Below, one piece after another: positions 10,425 through 20,172 of a DNA stretch of 33,058 nt. This DNA is from Setomelanomma holmii. Taxonomy: Eukaryota; Ascomycota; Dothideomycetes; Pleosporales; Phaeosphaeriaceae. The notes beneath the pieces are model-generated. The model did not search any database, had not been told where the DNA came from, and was given only the letters and a program-made list of their open reading frames with translations. The first letter of the stretch is position 1. Each line of letters begins with the position of its first letter. The position numbers were made by a program, and so were the translations under genes. The DNA lies in contig ML978358.1 in NCBI GenBank assembly GCA_010015745.1, forward strand, positions 1 to 33,058, written 5' to 3'.

Positions 10425-10895
10425 ATGCCCTCTAAGAATACCCACAATGCGACTGCCGACCTCAAACAGGAGAGCTCAGTCGCTCGCTTAGACCTCCGCG
10501 ATGACGTAAACCTTGCAACCCCAAAAGATCCAACAGCACCCCAAGAACTACAAACAACTCAGGAATCCCAAGCGGCCAAAGAATCTTATGCCGACTACAT
10601 CAAGAATCTGCCACCGCCATTCTGGGAGAGCAAGACACCACAGACAAAAGCAGCGAACGACGAGGCGATCGCGTCCAGAATCAACGCTGTATGTGCGCCA
10701 GTGACGGCCGAGCAGCGCGAAGAAGATGAGCGTCTGAAAGCCATGTCCTGGCGCGAGCGGTGGCGTGATCGCAAGTCGAGACGAGAGGCTAAAGAGAAGA
10801 ATAAAGATCCCGATTTAAGACCTGTAGAAAGGGGGAGCCGAGCACAGCTGAATGTCTTTAGTGTCAATACCAAGGAGAAGCACGGGAAGCGGTGA
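10425..10895 (+). CDS. Small charged hypothetical protein, 156 residues
   Basis: Single-exon frame from ATG 10425 (A at -3) to TGA 10893-10895. It opens MPSKNTHNATADLKQESSV, has a Q/T-rich linker (about residues 30-52), a short conserved-looking core YADYIKNLPPPFWESKTP, then a Glu/Arg-rich helical region (EQREEDERLKAMSWRERWRD, then KSRREAKEKNKDP) and a basic tail KEKHGKR. No signal peptide, membrane segment or known domain; the charged C-terminal half suggests a soluble, perhaps nuclear or nucleic-acid-contacting protein, but that is a guess. An intact frame amid decay supports reality, though chance cannot be excluded. It lies between repeat copies A and B. Confidence 0.6.
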   Translation: MPSKNTHNATADLKQESSVARLDLRDDVNLATPKDPTAPQELQTTQESQAAKESYADYIKNLPPPFWESKTPQTKAANDEAIASRINAVCAPVTAEQREEDERLKAMSWRERWRDRKSRREAKEKNKDPDLRPVERGSRAQLNVFSVNTKEKHGKR

Positions 10896-12014
10896 CGTAT
10901 TTACACAACAAATGTGCTGTAGATTGCATAGGACATTACACAACTACAAAAGAAAACAACAGCTATAAGTTAGTATGGTCGTATCTCTGTGCCGCAATTG
11001 TGACAAGCATGTTTCACTCATGATTGCTGACAAAGTCATCAACTGCATGATTTGCACCTACTCCCGCAGCAATTCTCCCAGACTTCCCAGACTTCCCTAG
11101 GAATTTCGTTAGGAAGTACCGTCGTTCGCGATTCACGTCTGCTGGTATAGCGTCTTATCTGCTGCAAACTTGTAATAATAAATATTGTAATTACCTTATT
11201 AATATCTTTCTCTAAGGGGGTACTGTTAGTCCTGCGCCTTAACTTGCATCGACCTTCGGCTGCGTGCACGATAATGGAGAGTCGACCGAGGAACCTCGCC
11301 ATGATCTGCAAGATAGCGATAGGAGAGGGGAACATCTGGAGGGACCCCTTTTGCTAAGACCTGACTTGCCTTATCTATGTCTATCGAGTTGCTGTTGTTA
11401 GTTGTATAGAGGATTGACAGGTGTAGTAGGGCTACCCACTGCCGCGCTTCAAAGGACACGTTAAATAAGGGCGGCAGTAGGAACAAGAGCCACAGTTATT
11501 TTTAGAGAGTATGCTATATCAGGTATAGACGTAGCGTGGAGTAGATTAGATAATCATTACTATGTATCGTAAAATGCCACTAAATTGACCGCTTCTAGAA
11601 GAGCACAGAGAAACTCTCAGAAGTGTTTCTCTAGCTGATCATCGCAAGACATTTAGAATACAATCTTTACCGCTCAAATCTTCTACTCCGACCACCGAAC
11701 GATCAATTAACGCTCTGCAGACTTCGGAAGAGAGGGTAAAGAGGCAGGCCAGGTTCTAGAAACTGTTACAAGATCATCAATATCTTAAGCAATAGTGGGA
11801 GATCCATAGCTATGATGTAGGGATATGGAAAACATATGCTATCCAATCCATCGCAAAAGTTTTAGGATGAGGTTCTTAATGCGGGGGAATATTTTGAGCT
11901 TTTGATGCAAAAGTGTCTCGCGACACTGTGTGTCTCGGGTCACAGTGGGTGACCTTACATAGACTTCTGCTCTGATATCCATGTAAGCAAAACATAATAT
12001 GCGCTCGTAGCAAC
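10896..12014. other. Gene-free, AT-rich; possible LTR boundary and repeat copy B
   Basis: At about 11213-11235 the string AAGGGGGTACTGTTAG resembles a polypurine tract next to an LTR start, but no partner LTR or TG...CA end could be fixed. Motif copy B lies at 11911-11959. The short frames on both strands here show no recognisable family. Confidence 0.4.
11911..11959 (+). repeat. Paired GCGAGACA motif, copy B
   Basis: AAGTGTCTCGCGACACTGTG then TGTCTCGGGTCACAGTGGGTG. Same paired structure as copies A and C, opposite in orientation to A. It lies at the 3' end of the 2EXR-like fragment. Confidence 0.6.
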
Positions 12015-12305
12015 TCAGCTCGTGGCTCTTCGGCTGCAGATTCTGTTGTATTGGCGTTCTAAGCCATGAGTTTCTACCCAAAAGAAGCGGTTGACATATT
12101 GTAGCTGATTGAAATCGATTTTACTTCCGTCCAACCAACTCAAGAAGTGGTAGGTGAAACATGATCGCTCCTGAACGCGTTGTCTACATAAGCGCCGCGT
12201 GCCTGCGGGGTCGATCCACAGCATCAGCCCAGCTGGATCACATAGTGCATATTGATAGATGATGTTGCGGATTTCTCCCGGCAGTTTTGTAAGCTGTGGA
12301 GCCAT
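12015..12305 (-). pseudogene. F-box-like (2EXR-type) protein, N-terminal fragment
   Basis: From ATG 12305 the minus strand reads MAPQLTKLPGEIRNIIYQYA, the hallmark opening of a large fungal family of F-box-like proteins, then FNQLQYVNRFFWVETHGLER, the second signature of that family (usually NQL.YVCRQLY.ET.GLE). It stops after 96 residues; intact members are usually 200 or more. The frame downstream does not resume recognisably and runs into repeat copy B, so the 3' part was probably lost there. Role in the family: thought to be substrate-adaptor-like, but unproven. Confidence 0.65.
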
Positions 12306-13148
12306 TCTAGACCCTCGCAATGGTAGAACTTCACTTTATAGTCGTTAGCGATACAGTCACACTGCGTCCACAAGAGTAAGCGTAAGCATAATCACTATAA
12401 AAGCGTAGCTGCGGTACGCACCAAGTAAGGAAGGTTTAACTGCACCAAAAGGAGCTTCTAGGGTGCGCAGTGGTTTCATGAGCCATCAGATGGGATTTCG
12501 AAAGCTCGTGTTGGCAGCATTATTTTAGGCAGATCTTGATAATGTAACTCAGTATAGTATAGCGGCTTCAGACAGGAAGGTCACGTGTCACTAATTACCA
12601 ATCGAACTCCGAGCTAGACACCTCAGTCAGTGTCTGGCCCGGCTACAACATAGTAGCGGGCTAAGATAGCTTTCTAAGCTTAGCTTGAGCGCCTTTTGTA
12701 TACTGTAGATCATCTTGGATGTGTGATGTGGAAGGAGGAATGAAGGACTGAGTTGATTGTGTAGCTATGAACGAGGGAAGCTATATATACGTGTACAACG
12801 AGAGAGTGTAGGGATAGCCCTGCTAGCGTGCAACACCGTCCATTGCCGAGATACTGTAAGTTAGCTGGCAACAATATCGGCTGGAACTCATTGCGCGCAG
12901 AACCTACCAGCTAGCTCTCAAAAGCCATGCTGACTCCAGCTTACTACGGTAGATTCTCTGAGCATCACGGCGTAATTAGCTCTGCATAGGAAGGCAAAAG
13001 TTACGGCTGGCAAATGGCTCGACTGGCGACATGCATCATTTATGAATGCTGCACAATTCGCACTGCCAAATGAGTTTAATATCAGCTTGAAGCAACTCCT
13101 CAATCGCTTCTGAGACCTACGAGCGTTCCCTCCAAGGCATTGCCTATT
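12306..13148. other. Gene-free interval between divergent remnants
   Basis: Upstream flanks of the 2EXR-like fragment (minus) and the C2H2 pseudogene (plus). It contains a TATA-like GCTATATATACG near 12780. No coding content recognised on either strand. Confidence 0.4.
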
Positions 13149-14025
13149 ATGACCCATCAAAGTCATCTGTTGTTTTTCACGGGCCATAGCTCAACCATGC
13201 AACCGCGATACGAGCACGTCTGCGGAACACAACAGGCACAAGGGTTATCTGTTCAAAACACGCACCAATTCTGTCATGACGATATGCAAGAGCAAAGTAT
13301 CGGCTTTTGCATTTCTTCATTCGACCCGGGCTACACTTGCGCACCATTACAATTCTTCCATTCTTCAACGCGCAAGTACGAATTGCAAGCACAAAAATAT
13401 GCGCCTCAAAGAAGCCCCGTCGACCAGCTCAGATATCTTTGGCGTCCACAGTACGAATTGCCGCCACTTCACCAGTCGTGCGACGACGCCAGCTACACAT
13501 GCTCGTTTTCTTCCTCGTTCGGCCTAGCAGAATCGAGCCTGCCACTCTTCCCATCTGTCACAGCTACTCGACCATGGCGACAGTCTTCTATCGCACAGAG
13601 AGATCGTAGCGATAGCAGTTCCGATGCCAGCGATTCCGACTGTGAAATGAAATCAATCACAAGGAACGCAGTACGCGCAAGATCGATCCCTAGTCCCTAC
13701 CGATGCAGCCACCAAGCGGACGGATACGATTCGAGTTTCAATCGACGTGAACATCTACGACCACTGCAAAGTCTCCAGTTGCCAAAGGCCCTTTACGCGA
13801 AGCGACAATCTGAGAGAACACTACTGGACACATCTTGCAAGGGGTGGACGTCCCGGTCGGAACGAGAAGATGAGCTTCTCAAAGTTGAAGCATCTACTTG
13901 GCCCCAGCGAACAAAAGTTAGCAGCGAGAATGAAGGCCAAGCTGAAGGAGCATTGGAAGCCTAAGGATGTCGTGATTCTGAAGGCCAAGAATCAACGTGG
14001 TCATGATCTGGCCGACGAAGACTGA
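13149..14025 (+). pseudogene. C2H2 zinc-finger transcription factor with a frameshift between fingers
   Basis: Frame 1 runs from MTHQSHLLFF (13149; MQPRYEHV at 13197 is an alternative start) through a Gln/Ser-rich, low-complexity N-terminal region, a Ser/Asp-rich patch (DSSSDASDSDCE) and a first finger, YRCSHQADGYDSSFNRREHL, near 13700-13755. There the reading must shift by one base: the second frame gives HCKVSSCQRPFTRSDNLREH then YWTH, a complete C-x4-C-x12-H-x3-H finger, then GRPGRNEKMSFSKLKHLLG, the tail typical of this fungal two-finger family. The first finger has Tyr in place of its second Cys. No GT-AG intron would repair the join, so I read it as a pseudogene of a DNA-binding regulator. 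Confidence 0.7.
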
Positions 14026-14198
14026 CCTAGCGGGAGGGTATCGTACTCAAGTCACACCACGCGCATGTGTCAATCCAGCCAGTGGCATTGCCTGCAGAAA
14101 ATCTCACTAATTTAGCACTCTTAGGAGTGGATCACCGTCAGCAAGGGTGGCTGTGCCTTTTATCAGCCAGGTTGGGCTAGTGGTTATACTGTAATTAA

Positions 14199-14246
14199 AA
14201 GTGTCTCGCTACCCTGTGTCTCGCTTCGCAGTAGGTGACGTTAGAG
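14199..14246 (+). repeat. Paired GCGAGACA motif, copy C
   Basis: AAGTGTCTCGCTACCCTGTG then TCTCGCTTCGCAGTAGGTGA, ending in ACGTTAGAGC. Its reverse complement shares the TCTAACGTC outer block with copy A. Confidence 0.6.
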
Positions 14247-14284
14247 CTTGCATAGCGGCTACTGCCTGCGTAGCAAACAAGCGG

Positions 14285-14790
14285 GTGCTAGCCCGGGTCG
14301 AATATCATCTCCAAAACCTCGTCCTGCTTCGATAGATATTGCTTTATCTTACCTCGATCCATGTGCACTTCTATCTGACTAGGTTCTCCTTTTTCCCTAT
14401 ACACTTCTATTCTATCTTTTGTACTACACTTAAGCTGTAGGAGATGATGGAGCAATAACTCTATCCTCGTGGCAATTAACCTCGCACAATTTCCCCGTGC
14501 CAAGAACTTTACTGCGCCATCTGCAAATGCTAGTCATTAGCCTGTCTGTTATCGCACAGTTCAAGCATCAACAATTTGCCTATGTAGACTGTTGCTAATT
14601 CCACCAGGCACAAAGTCGAGGATTGAATTAGATACTCGTCCGCCACATGGCCGACCCTCGATAGACACGTCATGAAGTCTTCAACGTCGTCGAATCTCAA
14701 CCTTGCCACAGTAACCTTTCGGCTCCCCGTTGAGCTGCGCCATATGGTATGGGCTTGTATAGACTCCCACAACGTGGGCGTATATAGTTG
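14285..14790 (-). pseudogene. Unrecognised gene remnant (two frames)
   Basis: The minus strand carries an open stretch at about 14790-14530 (RLRFDDVEDFMTCLSRVGHV; LVELATVYIGKLLMLELCD) and a second in another frame at 14503-14288 (DRIEVYREKGEPSQIEVHMD). Amino-acid composition is protein-like, but neither begins with a convincing ATG and no GT-AG intron joins them cleanly. I do not recognise the family; a broken fungus-specific hypothetical gene is the best reading. Confidence 0.35.
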
Positions 14791-14840
14791 ATACCCTGAA
14801 CACGCCCAATCCTTTCACAGGCCGGCAGATCAAGCAACGC

Positions 14841-15390
14841 CCCCACTTAATCGATGAAACGTTTGAAGAGCCAATTATGGCATTAAAAGTTGTTCAAGCA
14901 TTCTACTCTTACACTTCGAAACACGCGTCTACTTTCGAGGTCACAGATGTATCTGGTATTGCCCGTCGACTGCACGAAGACGTTTTCATGTTGGCCTACG
15001 AACAAGCACCGTTCTGAGAGCATCAAATGTCCACTTACATCTTGAAGACCTATCGTGGAGCTTTAACACGAATATGTTTGAAAAGCACCTGTTGTCACTG
15101 CTGGGTATTGAGCGTCCACGCGGATTCCAATTAAAGCTCACTATTTCGTGCGACTCCGAACTTAACCTACGACTCGATCAACTAGAATTACTCATTAGTA
15201 TTGTAAGACCCATTTTACTGGCGTGTGAGAGCAAGGGTATGAGGGTGACTTGTTTCTGGGTTTCTGACGCCAATTAGTACGACAACATGGCTTTTCAACA
15301 GTTGTTCAAGCGGTTAATCAATCAGCTGAATCTTGAATAGAAGGAGCAAGCTCTCAACATTCTTGATTCGATACTATAGAATTGCAGCAT
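14841..15390 (+). pseudogene. Unrecognised gene remnant with frameshift
   Basis: A first frame reads EEPIMALKVVQAFYSYTSKH and ends AYEQAPF before a TGA near 15017. A second frame takes over as TSTVLRASNVHLHLEDLSWS and continues LLSLLGIERPRGFQLKLTIS to a TAG near 15275, then AFQQLFKRLINQLNLE to another stop. The change of frame within continuous protein-like sequence indicates a frameshifted single gene. The style (short hydrophobic strands, LxHLEDLSW) recalls F-box-associated fungal proteins, but no diagnostic motif is present. Confidence 0.4.
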
Positions 15391-16079
15391 CTCTTACTTT
15401 CGGATGTAGAGTCGAATCACTGCGTGATATGGAGGCGCATGGGGCGAAATACATTCCAATGATCTTAGAGCACCACTCTCTTCTCTGTTGACTGACTATG
15501 TCTCAATGTGCAGACCAGGTTCGCTATATCTGCGCGCTATTCCAGTGGGTCCATTTGGGAAGTATGATCTGTGAACGGTCGCTCGAACAGTCGAGAGCGA
15601 GGGCGGTGCGCAAGAGGCGGGCTCGGCAGGGCCTACTTTGAAGAGGAAAAAGAAGAGGAAGAAGAAGAGGAAGAAGAAGAGGAAGAAGAAGAGGAAGAAG
15701 AAGAGGAGGAAGAAGGACCATGTTCAGCAGCCGCAACCGGAGTCAGAGACGGAGCATTGGAGGGCATCAGTAGAGCCGATGTACCAAGGAAGTAATATAA
15801 TGTCATTCTTGTGGTTTCAATGACCTGCTTGAAAGTTGTCAAGTACCTTTTGCTTTCTGCGGACTAGCACTTCAGCAATGGGTTAACAGTAATCATGGTC
15901 GAAGCGCCAGTCAACCGATTGACAGCTCATCGGGCAATACTACAGATCGATATATGGTGCTGCCATTGTCCATGTGGTTGTGATTCATGTCTGAGACGAG
16001 GCATGGGAGCTCGGCAAGGAGTTTGGGGAATGATCGAATTGTCTTATGAAAGGCGAGCGAAGTCATTGCGGGAGGTCAG
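15391..16079. other. Gene-free interval containing a GAAGAGGAA microsatellite
   Basis: Open frames here on both strands (poly-Glu, poly-Lys/Arg, poly-Ser) are produced by the microsatellite at 15640-15717 and are not credible genes. The rest is unrecognised; the right part may be the lost C-terminal region of the zinc-knuckle pseudogene. Confidence 0.5.
15640..15717. repeat. GAA/GAG purine microsatellite, 12-bp period
   Basis: About 78 bases of nearly pure A/G on the plus strand built from a GAAGAAGAGGAA unit. A long homopurine run of this sort can form triplex DNA, but nothing here shows that it does. Confidence 0.9.
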
Positions 16080-16560
16080 CACCGCAATGGGGCCATGGCA
16101 GGCATGCGAATGATGCCGATCAAGCCTTCGACATTCGAAGCACCTCTCCTTCGACGCTCCCGCCAAGTTGTAACCTTAAGCACACCGCTCCAGTCGACAA
16201 TGCGCTGTCCGCACATCAAGGCAACGTGGCCTTTCTTGTCACAAAGCTTGCACTTCCGGGGATTGATGAGACAATTGCAAGCTAAATGGCCCTCGACACT
16301 ACAAGAGTCGCACGTATCGGAGAACGGACGTCCTTCTCAAGGTGTAGTCGGCCTTATTGTGACGAACCTCGCCGCTTTTGAAGCACTCACCAGTAAGGCC
16401 ACCGCCCTTAGACTTGTCGGGGCACTCGCGGGCGAAGTGACCACTCTGGTGGCAGATGCGCATAGTATTGTGACTGCCTTCACCTCCTCCACCGCCAGCT
16501 CTCCCCCATGAATTATCGGCGGTGCCCTAGGTGACGCCGTTAGTGTCGGCCTCCACATAT
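16080..16560 (-). pseudogene. CCHC zinc-knuckle (CNBP/HEXBP-like) protein, frameshifted
   Basis: Minus strand. A Gly-rich lead (NSWGRAGGGGG) is followed by knuckle 1 ICHQSGHFARECPDKSKGGG, which has lost its first Cys, then LTGECFKSGEVRHNKADY, a knuckle 2 with its second Cys, Gly and last Cys replaced. After a frameshift near 16325 come two intact knuckles, CDSCSVEGHLACNC and CKLCDKKGHVALMC, and the family signature IVDWSGV (about 16205). This order matches the widespread ascomycete zinc-knuckle proteins related to yeast Gis2 and CNBP, which bind single-stranded nucleic acid. The usual Ala-rich helical region after the signature is not recognisable, so the 3' part is also degraded. Confidence 0.75.
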
Positions 16561-17818
16561 CAGCACCACCAACTCCAATATCCCGACATGATGGCGATAT
16601 ATCTTCGATGGTCTAGCGGTCGTGCAGAGTGACTTCGGTTCGGGGTTAAGCAGGCCTTAGCGGAGCTCGGCATCTACGCGCAAGTGCAGCAAGGCATTCA
16701 ACTGCGATGCGTCTGAAACGCTTATTGAGTTCCAGATCACGCGGCGTCGAAGGTCCTGAGAGTCGAATGAGCAAAATCGCGGGCGCTTGTAAGTTGAGTT
16801 TGCGGAACAAGAGGGAGAGGTCGGAAAGCTCTGAACATAGTAGGAGAAAGTCGGGTAGCCGAGCCTCGCTGTTGCTGTTTATCAGCGGTACGAGAGCGGA
16901 GTTTGTGCCAAGTAGTCGCGCACGCCGCTTCCGACATGTGGCATTGCCAGTTTGTGATCAAGTCCTTCGTTGTAACAATTTCTTCGCAATGATGTGGTCG
17001 CATTCGGAATAGTTGAGATGTATACGATCTTGAGGTGTAACCATTACGCGTCAGTCGCTAGCCGTGAGATCGCGTCTCCGGCGCGAGCTTCAGGATGCTG
17101 TTGACCAGTGTCTCCTCTGAACCGCCCGCGCTGAAGTATTTGGCCAATGCGCATCTATGACCAGCGCGTCTTCAGCACCAAACCCTTTGGCATGCTCAAC
17201 TACTATGTTATCCTGCGCATATACCCCATCTTGTCTCATGTCTCGTGTGTGTTCTATTGCGGCAGAACAGGGCGCGGTGTGTGTAGGTGTTCATTCGAGT
17301 GCGGCGAAAAGAGGAGGAAAGAGCGTGCAGAACAGCCGCGGCGCAGGAGTAGACTAGAAGATTAGAGGACAAGTAGGGATTCCTAAAAGGACTGAAGTCA
17401 GATTTGGGAGCGACTTAGTAGAATATGTGCCAGCTTAGCATTCCTACCTACAAGCCTCTTCTACACCTGATTTGGGTGAGCCACTAAGAATGACTGTGGC
17501 TTTTGTTCCCAATGCCCTTCTGACGGACCTGCAACTCGTAGTTGAGCATGCAGTAGATTCTCGCTAGAATTCTCTGCATGCGATCGTGGTGTTGTTATCA
17601 CAAACGTTGATCTGTGAGCACCCTGCCCAGCACTGTGCGGCAGCCACGCGTGCTGTCGTCGTATCGGCTTTTCCCGAGTTGTGCAAACCCCCTGCCAAGC
17701 CCGCGCTACTGCACTCTCCTGTTCGAGTCCTGCTGCCGCAGGTTTAGTCCCTCCGCTACTGCGACTATAACGGTTCGAACACTGAAAGGAACACTGAAAC
17801 GAATATCTATGCTAGAAA
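16561..17818. other. Gene-free interval
   Basis: Over 1.2 kb with no convincing gene. A frame at 17003-16737 (minus) and several at 17147-17847 (plus) lack any family resemblance. A tRNA-like string near 16607-16650 was examined and rejected. Confidence 0.4.
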
Positions 17819-18691
17819 CATGGCTCAGCCTCTACCTCAGCCAATAACAAACAGACAGAATATTACTAAGAGCTCCGCCGCGCAACAACTCGGCTCACCT
17901 CGAACGCATCACCCGTCGCCGTCAAGTTATGCTCAGGAGCAAAGCAGCAACAGCCAATGATCTTTATCCTCCACATATCCCTCCATACAAATCGGCATGG
18001 GCACCACGCCTGCGCAATACCCAAGCTCGAAGGCGTTGGCTTGATCAGACAGCACAACCACTTCCTCAGAAAGTAAAGAGACACAACCAGGGTTCAAGGC
18101 TCTTTACGCTTTCCCGTGAGCTTCGCGACGCGATATATGAGTATATGGTGGATCCTAGCCTCAAAGAAACAAAGGGATTTCGGGACTCTTGTTGGCAGGC
18201 ACGAGAGGAGCTACAAGAGCAGGAAAGGATATACTGCGACAAAAAGCTTAGAGCAATGAGACTGTTCGAGAAGGAAGTGGATTGGAAATTCGATTACTGT
18301 AGAAGAAGCCGGGTTCGTCACTTGTACCTGCCCGGTTGGAACATATGGGATCTGGTACGGGTTGATTTACAGTATGCCTGAACATGTCAGAGCTCTCCAG
18401 CCATCCACTTGACAAGAAGGATTGCGACGCGCTTACGACACTATCTACCCTACCTGGGCATATGGTGGTTGTGACCTGTCACGGCTGAAAGCTCGCATAT
18501 ATACGGTACTATGGCGGGGTACGATGTGTTCACATTTTGCCCCCTATTTTGACCGCGACATGACCATATTAATCCGGGTCCGTAGACTCAGTCTCACTGT
18601 TGCAGATCGCGTGTACTCCTTCGAGCATAGGATTCGTCTCTTTCTCGTGGATGTAGGGTGCAAGGCTGAGAGTGTGAGTTGCGTGGTCTAA
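17819..18691 (+). pseudogene. F-box-like (2EXR-type) gene with frameshifts
   Basis: An ATG at 17819 opens a Pro/Gln/Ser-rich leader (MAQPLPQPITNRQN) that reaches TGA near 17958. The protein-like reading moves to another frame (from 17929): RLRNTQARRRWLDQTAQPLP, then LFTLSRELRDAIYEYMVDP, the N-terminal signature of the 2EXR/F-box-like family, then RSRVRHLYLPGWNIWDLVRV before a TGA at 18379-18381. Similar sequence continues in a third frame (LNMSELSSHPLDKKDCDAL). At least two frame changes make it a pseudogene, unless unrecognised introns are involved. Function in the family is uncertain. Confidence 0.55.
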
Positions 18692-18833
18692 AGATTACAC
18701 AAGGTCACTCACCATGGATTGATACACACAAGGTAAGGTAGCAAGACAGATTGTGGCAAGTGCTAGTAGTGTGCAGGGAATCAAAGGATTGAATTGCGGT
18801 CGTACTGTAACTGCTGCTTCAAACGGTCGTAAC

Positions 18834-20172
18834 TCAGTCTATTGCAGTTGCTGCAACCGAATCACAATCCATCATGCCATATTCCCCGACGTCTACGCTA
18901 TATCTCACGGTGTTTTGTGCATATTCCACGACCCAGTCGTTCCAGTCTTTTGGTTCCATGTCCGCATTTTCCAACAAATCTTTCAGAGTTATAGCCTGCA
19001 TAGCAGCCACGTCGAAGCTACCCCCTAAGTGCGGCGGAAACTGAGAAAAGGCGTCGCCGATAAGAACGAGTTTTCCGTTGTAGTGGGAGGCGTCTTCCTC
19101 GACCACAGACGTTATTTTCGCAACCCGGGGAGTCTCGCATCCCAAGAAGATTGGCTTAAATGACAAGGGCACATCACTTAGCATCTTGTTGAGGTGGTAC
19201 CTCCAGGCTTCGGCTCGCTGACAATCTGGCGCGTCAGTACCGTTTCGCTTCAGGCCCTCAAAGTCAGTCATGATACTCTCAAGCTCCGGAGAATCCCTGT
19301 CGTACTTGAAGTACCAGCAAAATTCGACGTGTTTGCCCCGGTTACACGAACCAGATCTGTCCTTGCACGGTATAGCATACCTGAATGCGTCAGCGGTGTC
19401 ACTTGATCTCATAGTAGATAATTCCCACTCACATGCTGATATAATGCTTCGGCATGTTCACCCAGATCAACTTTCCATCTAGGATACCGTCCAATTCTGC
19501 TGGTAAGTCCATCGTATCTGGCACCATTCCTAGCCAAGCTGAATAACCGGCATATCCAGATTTTCTGTCCGATGATACTAGGCTTCGCATGATCGAGTTT
19601 GATCCGTCTGCTCCAACGAGAATGTCTGCTGTCACGATCCGTTCTGTCCCACCAATGTCGTATGTTACCTCCCAAGCTCCTTCTCTGGATTCTGCGCTGA
19701 TCACTTTCACCCCTGTGCGAAGATTCACAGTCGCGGCACCCCAGACGTCCGTTTCTGAGGAGCTCCTTGCATCGAAAGCTTGTGTCAAAGCTTGGTATAC
19801 TGCGCCCCAGTTAGTCGTCGACATCGGGTAGTCATCCCCTATAACATATGACATATGCTGCTTAATATGTCCGTCGATAGAGATGATGCTAAGCAGTTCC
19901 TGGTTAGAAATGGCGGTGGAGAGTAATTCGGGCGACGGTATGTGATGTTCGAACATCTTCTTTGCGTAGGGTCCAAGCATACATCCGGCTCTACTATCCA
20001 TTGAGAAAGTGCTGGCGCTTTCCTCAAGGACGAGGACTGCATGTCTAGCGCAGATTATGGCAAGCATGATGCCGGGAACAGAGCCTCCAATCTAGACGCG
20101 GATTCAGTTGAGAGCGGTGATCGTGAGATGGATGTGATATAATCTTACAACGACTATTTTCCTCCCCGACAT
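18834..20172 (-). CDS. FAD-dependent monooxygenase, three exons, intact
   Basis: A flavoprotein hydroxylase of the PHBH/salicylate-hydroxylase fold; such enzymes use NAD(P)H and O2 to hydroxylate aromatic or heteroaromatic substrates. Exons 20172-20149, 20091-19433 and 19380-18834 give 409 residues, normal for the compact family members. Intron 1 (57 nt) is GTAAGA...CGTCTAG; intron 2 (52 nt) is GTGAGT...ATTCAG with a GCTGAC branch site. Splicing is essential: the first exon (MSGRKIVV) supplies the strand before IGGSVPGIM, the FAD dinucleotide fold at residues 9-17. The DG motif GADGSNS is at about 168-174, and LIGDAFSQFPPHLGGS, the second FAD-phosphate motif, at about 334-349. It resembles the GGS-type enzymes such as 2,6-dihydroxypyridine hydroxylases, but the substrate is unknown. 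No secondary-metabolite core gene is near it. Confidence 0.9.

Noticed and set aside
15571..15842. Poly-Glu, poly-Lys/Arg and poly-Ser open frames
   Set aside because: All are produced by the GAA/GAG microsatellite; a stop-free purine repeat is open in several frames by nature.
16605..16655. tRNA-like string TGGTCTAGCGGT ... GGTTCGGGGTT
   Set aside because: The A-box-like and B-box-like parts are too close together and no acceptor or anticodon stem could be built.
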